9,487 nt of DNA from Desulfovibrio sp. (GTDB lineage: Bacteria > Desulfobacterota > Desulfovibrionia > Desulfovibrionales > Desulfovibrionaceae), in the NCBI GenBank assembly GCA_028708195.1, contig JAQVZK010000068.1, forward strand, positions 1-9,487, read 5' to 3'. Under the pieces are notes generated by a model. That model saw only the letters and a program-made list of their open reading frames with translations. It ran no database searches and was not told where the DNA came from. The translations under genes were made by a program, and so were the position numbers. Below are positions 5,929-9,487 of this stretch, one piece after another; within the stretch, counting starts at the first letter, position 1, and each line of letters opens with the position of its first letter.

Positions 5929-6372
5929 ATGAAGGATATCAAAAAGATTCTTTGCGCGGTGGACCTCTCCGAACACAGCAAGGAAGTGGCCGAATACGCC
6001 GTGCTGCTAGCAAAGGGATTGAACGCAAGCGTCGTAGTCGTGTACACTGCTCCTTCGCTGAGCCAGTATGTTGGCTTTCACGTACCGCCCAATACCATTG
6101 AAAACTTTGTGGGCGAAATTGTTTCTGGCGCAGAAAAATCTATGGAATCTTTCGTTGCCGAAAACTTTGCCGGTATAACTGCCACGGGTAAGGTGCTCAT
6201 CGGCTACGCTGCCGAAGAAATCCTGCTTTATGCCAAGGAAGAAGGCGCTGACATCATCGTTATGGGCACACACGGCCGCAAGGGCATTGACAGAATCCTC
6301 TTTGGCTCCGTTGCCGAAAAGGTGGTCAAAAACGCCGACATGCCCGTACTGACCATACGTCCCTCCGCGTAA
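5929..6372 (+). CDS. Universal stress protein, UspA family, ATP-binding type
   Basis: A 147-residue single-domain cytoplasmic Usp, the usual family length. The alpha/beta nucleotide-binding fold begins with KKILCAVDLSEHS (residues 5-17), with D12 in the usual early aspartate position. It ends with the ATP motif G-x2-G-x9-G-S at G113, G116, G126 and S127 (GTHGRKGIDRILFGSV), so it belongs to the nucleotide-binding subclass that often dimerises. The ATG at 5929 is chosen because AGGAG (5918-5922) precedes it by six bases and the family always starts near here; in-frame upstream sequence is Cys/Lys-rich and unlike Usp. It is transcribed alone, 187 bp ahead of hisC and divergent from the hypothetical gene. 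Its trigger (starvation, oxygen or other stress) cannot be told from sequence. Confidence 0.95.
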   Translation: MKDIKKILCAVDLSEHSKEVAEYAVLLAKGLNASVVVVYTAPSLSQYVGFHVPPNTIENFVGEIVSGAEKSMESFVAENFAGITATGKVLIGYAAEEILLYAKEEGADIIVMGTHGRKGIDRILFGSVAEKVVKNADMPVLTIRPSA

Positions 6373-6473
6373 ATAAATGCTTGCCGCCCGCCACGGCGGT
6401 GGTTTCAGGCATACCATTTCGCCGGGCATATGAACCGGATGCGAAACAGGATACTCAGGTAAAACAGCACTCA

Positions 6474-6506
6474 GGGCCGTGTCTCTCAACTGCAGAGGCG
6501 CGGCCC
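6474..6506 (+). promoter_or_regulatory. Thirteen-pair stem-loop in the hisC upstream region
   Basis: GGGCCGTGTCTCT (6474-6486) pairs with AGAGGCGCGGCCC (6494-6506) over 13 continuous pairs, two of them G-U, with a seven-base loop CAACTGC. It ends 53 bp before the hisC start and has no T-run after it, so it is not a standard terminator. No clear sigma-70 promoter was found in 6373-6559. A smaller dyad TTTCGC/GCGAAA lies at 6417-6446. Confidence 0.5.
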
Positions 6507-6559
6507 GTTACCAATCCCCTTGCTGCCGCGAGCTACCGTGCCCCGGCTGTGGAGAAGAC

Positions 6560-7720
6560 ATGTCCCAGATCAGTGTGCGGCAGGAAATTCTTGCCCTGAA
6601 GGCCTATGTTCCCGGTCTGTCCATTGCCGAAATCCAGCAAAAGTACAACCTTGGCCAGGTCATCAAGATGGCCAGCAATGAAAATCCGCTGGGCATGCCG
6701 CCGCTCGCGCGTGAAGCTGTGCAACGCCATGCGGGCATGGGCTTTCGCTATCCCCAGGGGGGCAACCCCCGACTGGCAGAGGCCCTGGCACAGCGCCACG
6801 GCCTTGAGACAAAGCGGGTGGTTGTTGGAAACGGCTCTGATGAAATCATAGACCTGCTCATACGCATTCTCGCCGAACCCGGCGTGCACAATCTGGTGTG
6901 CTTTGAACCGTGCTTCAGCATCTACCCCATCCAGGGGCGCATCTGCGGTGTTGAAGTGCGCCGCCAGCCGCTCAATGCCGATTTTTCTTTCGACTTTGAC
7001 GCCCTGCTTGCAAAGGTAGACGCCAATACCCGGCTTGTCTTCATCACAACGCCCGACAATCCCTCAGGCTACTGCCCGCCCCGTGAGGATGTGGCGCGCC
7101 TCGCCGCAAGGCTGGCCCAGATTGCCCCCGCCTGCCTGCTTGTTGTTGACGAAGCCTATATGGATTTTGCAGAAAACGAGCCGGAATCATCCCTTCTTGC
7201 CAGTGGCCAACTGCCCGAAAACACTGCGTTCATGCGTACTTTTTCAAAGAGCTTCGGGCTTGCGGGCATGCGCGTGGGCTACGGCATTTTGCCCCCTGCC
7301 CTTGCCGAATACTGCTGGCGTGCCCGGTTGCCCTTTTCTGTCAATATTCTGGCAGAAGAGGCCGCCCTGGCCGCACTGAAGGACACAACCTTCTACTCCC
7401 AGACCTTGCAGACCGTACGTCAGGGCCGCAACGTCCTCACTGTGGGGCTCACCGCCCTGGGCTGCAACGTATGGCCCAGCGCTGCCAATTTTGTTCTCTT
7501 CAGCCTGCCGGAAAACACGCTGGACGCGCAGGACGGCTTTGAAGCCCTGCTTCGCCGGGGCATTATTATTCGCCCCCTCAACAGTTACAATCTGCCTGGA
7601 CACTTGCGTGTCAGCATTGGCAATGAAGAAGAAAACAGGGTCTTTCTGCTGGCAATGGACGAAATTCTTTTGCAGAGCCGCCATGCCGAAGCTTCTGCCG
7701 CCCAAAGGGGTGACAAGTGA
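6560..7720 (+). CDS. hisC: Histidinol-phosphate aminotransferase
   Basis: PLP enzyme of fold type I that makes L-histidinol phosphate from imidazole-acetol phosphate and glutamate in histidine synthesis; it may also transaminate aromatic amino acids. At 386 residues it is slightly longer than usual because of a polar C-terminal tail (about 373-386). Landmarks: ASNENPLG at 38-45, YPQGGNP at 64-70, GNGSDEIID at 90-98, N167 in TPDNPSG, D197 and Y200 in VVDEAY, Schiff-base K230 in FSKSFGLAGMRVGY, R238, and substrate-carboxylate R350 in HLRVSIG. All key residues are present. The start is the ATG at 6560 with GGAGA upstream; it gives the family's usual opening (SVRQEILALKAYVPGLS). No other his genes are nearby. 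Its stop overlaps the start of cmk, so the two are translationally coupled. Confidence 0.96.
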   Translation: MSQISVRQEILALKAYVPGLSIAEIQQKYNLGQVIKMASNENPLGMPPLAREAVQRHAGMGFRYPQGGNPRLAEALAQRHGLETKRVVVGNGSDEIIDLLIRILAEPGVHNLVCFEPCFSIYPIQGRICGVEVRRQPLNADFSFDFDALLAKVDANTRLVFITTPDNPSGYCPPREDVARLAARLAQIAPACLLVVDEAYMDFAENEPESSLLASGQLPENTAFMRTFSKSFGLAGMRVGYGILPPALAEYCWRARLPFSVNILAEEAALAALKDTTFYSQTLQTVRQGRNVLTVGLTALGCNVWPSAANFVLFSLPENTLDAQDGFEALLRRGIIIRPLNSYNLPGHLRVSIGNEEENRVFLLAMDEILLQSRHAEASAAQRGDK

Positions 7721-8409
7721 GCGCCCGCCTGTCTGTTGTAACGCTGGACGGCCCCGCCGGAGTGGGCAAAACCACCCTGGCACGCCGTATGGCCGAAAGC
7801 CTGGGCCTGGCCTATCTGGACACGGGTGCCATGTTTCGCTGCATAGCCCTCAAGCTTGGACCCGGTGCCGAAAAGCTGCCCGAAGAAGACCTGCGTGGCC
7901 GTTGCGCCCAGTGGACCTTCACCCTTGGCGGCATGGGGCAGCAGTCAACCCTGTTCTGTAACGGAGTGGCCGTTCGCGGTGAAGTGCGCACCGAAGAAGT
8001 TGGCATGCTGGCCGCGCGTATTGCCACCGTCCCCATTGTGCGCGACATCCTGCGTCAGACGCAGCGGGCCATTGGCGAGATGTCACCTCTGGTGGCCGAA
8101 GGGCGAGATATGGGCACTGTGGTTTTTCCGGACGCCCGTTTCAAGTTTTTTTTGGACGCGGCCCCTGAGGTGCGTGCCATGCGGCGACTGCGCGACCTGG
8201 AAGAACGGGGGGAAGCTGCGGAACTGACAAGCCTTACCGAGCAGATCCGCCAGCGCGACACGCTGGACCGCAACCGCGCGGTGGCCCCGCTGCGCCCTGC
8301 CCCCGACGCCCTTATGGTGGACACATCGCACCTTGATATTGAAGGCGTGCTTGGTGTCATGCTGCACCACATCAATGTGCACGGCGGGGCACAAAGCCTG
8401 CGCGCCTGA
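7717..8409 (+). CDS. cmk: Cytidylate kinase
   Basis: Cytoplasmic kinase that phosphorylates CMP and dCMP with ATP in pyrimidine nucleotide recycling. It has 230 residues, the usual bacterial length. P-loop GPAGVGKTT lies at 12-20, the LDTGAMFR nucleotide-site segment at 34-41, the EGRDMGTVVFPDA segment at 128-140, and the lid/substrate arginines in RQRDTLDRNRAVAPL at 178-192. The C-terminus VDTS at 201-204 is also typical. One small oddity is Glu at 128, where the family usually has Asp (DGRD). It starts with GTG at 7717, four bases inside the end of hisC (GTGA overlap), with AAGGGG (7705-7710) as ribosome site; no ATG in a suitable place would keep the P-loop with a normal N-terminus. The pairing with hisC has no metabolic logic beyond shared transcription. 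Confidence 0.95.
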   Translation: MSARLSVVTLDGPAGVGKTTLARRMAESLGLAYLDTGAMFRCIALKLGPGAEKLPEEDLRGRCAQWTFTLGGMGQQSTLFCNGVAVRGEVRTEEVGMLAARIATVPIVRDILRQTQRAIGEMSPLVAEGRDMGTVVFPDARFKFFLDAAPEVRAMRRLRDLEERGEAAELTSLTEQIRQRDTLDRNRAVAPLRPAPDALMVDTSHLDIEGVLGVMLHHINVHGGAQSLRA

Positions 8410-8510
8410 ACCTGGGGCCGCTCACCGGCTCTTGCTTCAAATCGATGCCGTCATGGAGCAGTCTTGCAGTTGCAGGGCCGCTCTTTGCGTTGGCAGCATC
8501 GCTCAAATAC

Positions 8511-8525
8511 GGGAACATATTTCCC
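8511..8525. promoter_or_regulatory. Palindrome GGGAA-N5-TTCCC downstream of cmk
   Basis: GGGAACATATTTCCC is a five-base-arm inverted repeat, about 200 bp before the predicted start of the TPR transcript. It shares the GGGAA-N5-TTCCC layout, and 12 of 15 bases, with the palindrome at 5742-5756. Confidence 0.35.
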
Positions 8526-8558
8526 TGGGGCCGGACTTTTCAACACCGTTCTCACAGG

Positions 8559-8575
8559 ACGGCAAATTCTGCCGT
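8559..8575. promoter_or_regulatory. Six-base-arm dyad, candidate activator site or weak terminator
   Basis: ACGGCAAATTCTGCCGT has perfect arms ACGGCA/TGCCGT around five bases. Its centre is about 150 bp upstream of the predicted TPR transcript start, a common distance for sigma-54 activator sites. It is also followed by TTCTTG and could help to end the cmk transcript. Confidence 0.4.
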
Positions 8576-8587
8576 TCTTGCCCGCAG

Positions 8588-8608
8588 CGCCGAATTTTTG
8601 GCGTTTTT
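8588..8608 (+). terminator. Intrinsic terminator for hisC-cmk
   Basis: CGCCGA (8588-8593) pairs with TTGGCG (8598-8603, one G-T pair) around a four-base loop, followed by five T at 8604-8608. A GGCGGC/GCCGCC hairpin comes directly after at 8613-8628. The distance from the cmk stop is long (about 180 bp), and no gene is seen in between. Confidence 0.5.
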
Positions 8609-8655
8609 GAGCGGCGGCCTTTGCCGCCACCCTGCTCCCCACCAGACACACATCA

Positions 8656-8676
8656 AATCAATTTATTGAATTGATT
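8656..8676 (+). promoter_or_regulatory. IHF consensus site inside an AT-rich dyad, upstream of the sigma-54 promoter
   Basis: AATCAATTTATTG (8656-8668) fits the IHF consensus WATCAA-N4-TTR at every fixed position. The same bases form a perfect eight-base-arm dyad, AATCAATT-N5-AATTGATT (8656-8676). It is centred about 50-55 bp before the predicted transcript start, where IHF commonly bends DNA between a distant activator and sigma-54 RNA polymerase. Confidence 0.55.
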
Positions 8677-8690
8677 GCATAATTAATAAT

Positions 8691-8707
8691 TGGCACGTCC
8701 GATGCAT
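8691..8707 (+). promoter_or_regulatory. Sigma-54 (-24/-12) promoter for the TPR gene
   Basis: TGGCAC-GTCCG-ATGCAT has GG at 8692-8693 and GC at 8704-8705, ten bases apart. Only the first base of TTGC deviates from consensus. The transcript would start near 8717, giving a leader of about 57 bases. No convincing sigma-70 promoter competes with it in 8610-8773. Confidence 0.75.
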
Positions 8708-8725
8708 AATATCGGGCAAGCCAAA

Positions 8726-8746
8726 GGCGCATACAGCGCCATGCGC
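8726..8746 (+). promoter_or_regulatory. Two overlapping hairpins in the TPR leader
   Basis: GGCGC (8726-8730) pairs with GCGCC (8736-8740), or alternatively GCGCAT (8727-8732) pairs with ATGCGC (8741-8746). The two cannot form together. They lie 28 bases before the start codon and leave the ribosome site (GGGGAG, 8762-8767) free. Confidence 0.35.
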
Positions 8747-8773
8747 AAACCAGCTTACGTTGGGGAGAAAAAA

Positions 8774-9337
8774 ATGAGCAATCAACTGGATTACGAAATT
8801 AATAAGGAACTGGGCGAGTGCTACCTTTTCATGGGCGACTTTGACAAAGCCGAAGAGTACTATCGCAAGGCCGCCAACAGCAGCACCCAGAACGCCGCTC
8901 CCTACATGGGTCTGGCTACCGTGGCCGTGCAGCGTGGCGAGCTTGATAAGGCCCTGGTGCTCTATCAAAAGGCTGCTTCTGTCGAAGAAACCGACAAGGC
9001 CCTGTGCGGCATTGGCCTGATTCTTATGGAACAGGGGCAGCACCAAAGCGCTTTTGAGCATTTTTCCAGCGCGCTGAACAAGAATGCGGAAAACATCGTG
9101 GCCCTGAACTGCCTTGTGCGCGAGTCTTATCAGCTGGGTTGCGTTGAAAACGTGCTGCCCTATCTGGAAGACACCCTGCGCACCGGCATCGAAGCTGAAG
9201 CCGTTCGCGTAACCCTGGCCGGATGCCTTATCTACCTTGGCCGCAGCGAAGATGCCCGTCAGCATCTGGAGACCGTGCTTGGCGCCAACCCCGCCAACAA
9301 CAGCGCCAAAGAACTTTTCGACACGATGGCTGCGTAG
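8774..9337 (+). CDS. TPR-repeat protein under sigma-54 control
   Basis: A 187-residue soluble protein made almost wholly of five 34-residue tetratricopeptide repeats, at about 7-40, 41-74, 75-108, 109-142 and 143-176. The clearest signature is in the first two (LGECYLFMGDFDKAEEYYRK and LATVAVQRGELDKALVLYQK), with the usual G8/Y11/A20-type positions. There is no signal peptide, membrane helix or catalytic domain, so it is most likely a cytoplasmic scaffold that binds other proteins; the partner is unknown. The ATG at 8774 follows GGGGAG by six bases; an in-frame ATG at 8702 falls inside the sigma-54 promoter and cannot be used from it. It appears to be transcribed alone, between the cmk terminator and the hairpin at 9388. 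Confidence 0.93.
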   Translation: MSNQLDYEINKELGECYLFMGDFDKAEEYYRKAANSSTQNAAPYMGLATVAVQRGELDKALVLYQKAASVEETDKALCGIGLILMEQGQHQSAFEHFSSALNKNAENIVALNCLVRESYQLGCVENVLPYLEDTLRTGIEAEAVRVTLAGCLIYLGRSEDARQHLETVLGANPANNSAKELFDTMAA

Positions 9338-9387
9338 TCATGGCCTCCGGGCCAGGCCGCTGCCAAAACATACTCCCCTCCCCACAT

Positions 9388-9429
9388 GATTTTCCGGCCC
9401 TTGGCGGGTGCCGGGGCCGGAAAATCTTT
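9388..9429. terminator. Long hairpin after the TPR gene, probable terminator
   Basis: GATTTTCCGGCCC (9388-9400) pairs perfectly with GGGCCGGAAAATC (9414-9426). The 13-base loop can itself form GGC/GCC. A short TTT (9427-9429) follows on the plus strand, so the T-run is weak. A small GGCCT/AGGCC hairpin also lies at 9342-9358. No gene is supported from 9338 to the window end. Confidence 0.6.
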
Positions 9430-9487
9430 CCCCTGGGGCACGGGCGGCACAGTTCGCCAGTTGTGGGCCATTCTAGTTCCAGACATG

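Noticed and set aside
6479..6559. N-terminal extension of hisC with a CC-x3-C-x2-C pattern (SPCCRELPCPGCGED)
   Set aside because: It would need a GTG start inside a strong hairpin, adds residues not seen in HisC, and the ATG at 6560 has its own ribosome site and the family's usual opening.
7244..7783. 179-residue minus-strand open frame opposite hisC and cmk
   Set aside because: Antisense to two complete conserved enzymes; no recognisable domain.
8445..8669. 74-residue plus-strand open frame after cmk
   Set aside because: It runs through the terminator hairpins and the IHF site, has no ribosome site and no recognisable motif.
9259..9486. 75-residue minus-strand open frame at the window end
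   Set aside because: It crosses the 9388-9426 hairpin and overlaps the TPR gene; composition is Pro/Ala-rich without motifs.
9485..9487. ATG at the last three bases
   Set aside because: It could start a following gene, but no Shine-Dalgarno is seen and there is no downstream sequence to judge.

Overview
The window looks like chromosomal DNA of a sulfate-reducing deltaproteobacterium of the Desulfovibrio type. This is inferred from gene content, protein style and moderately high GC, not from a database match. Nothing in it is clearly mobile: there are no transposases, integrases, tRNA or rRNA genes, and no CRISPR array.

Positions 1-5072 form one regulatory unit. On the minus strand lie a ZraS-like sensor histidine kinase (997-3078) and, 63 bp downstream of it, a ZraR-like sigma-54 response regulator (933-1, cut by the window edge). 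Diverging from them on the plus strand is a near-consensus sigma-54 promoter (3274-3288). It is followed by three small genes for envelope proteins: a 74-residue membrane protein with a SHOCT tail (3383-3607), a 64-residue secreted Gly/Asn/His-rich peptide (3667-3861), and a ZraP/Spy-like periplasmic metal-binding protein (4114-4719). The obvious reading is a closed circuit: the kinase senses metal or envelope stress, the regulator fires the sigma-54 promoter, and the small proteins act in the envelope. The kinase carries an unusually long Met/His-rich periplasmic insertion that shares short motifs with the Met/Gly/His-rich parts of ZraP. A gene-free stretch (4720-5094) with hairpins, a TGACACGCA repeat and a strong bidirectional terminator closes the region.

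Positions 5095-6372 hold an unrecognised 178-residue cytoplasmic protein on the minus strand (5095-5631) and, divergently, an ATP-type universal stress protein (5929-6372). The intergenic region between them holds a palindrome and a plausible sigma-70 promoter.

Positions 6560-8409 hold housekeeping genes: hisC (histidinol-phosphate aminotransferase) overlapping cmk (cytidylate kinase) by four bases, followed by terminator-like hairpins.

Positions 8410-9487 hold a 364-bp regulatory region with palindromes, a consensus-matching IHF site and a second sigma-54 promoter (8691-8707). These lie upstream of a five-repeat TPR protein (8774-9337), which is followed by a large hairpin near the window end.
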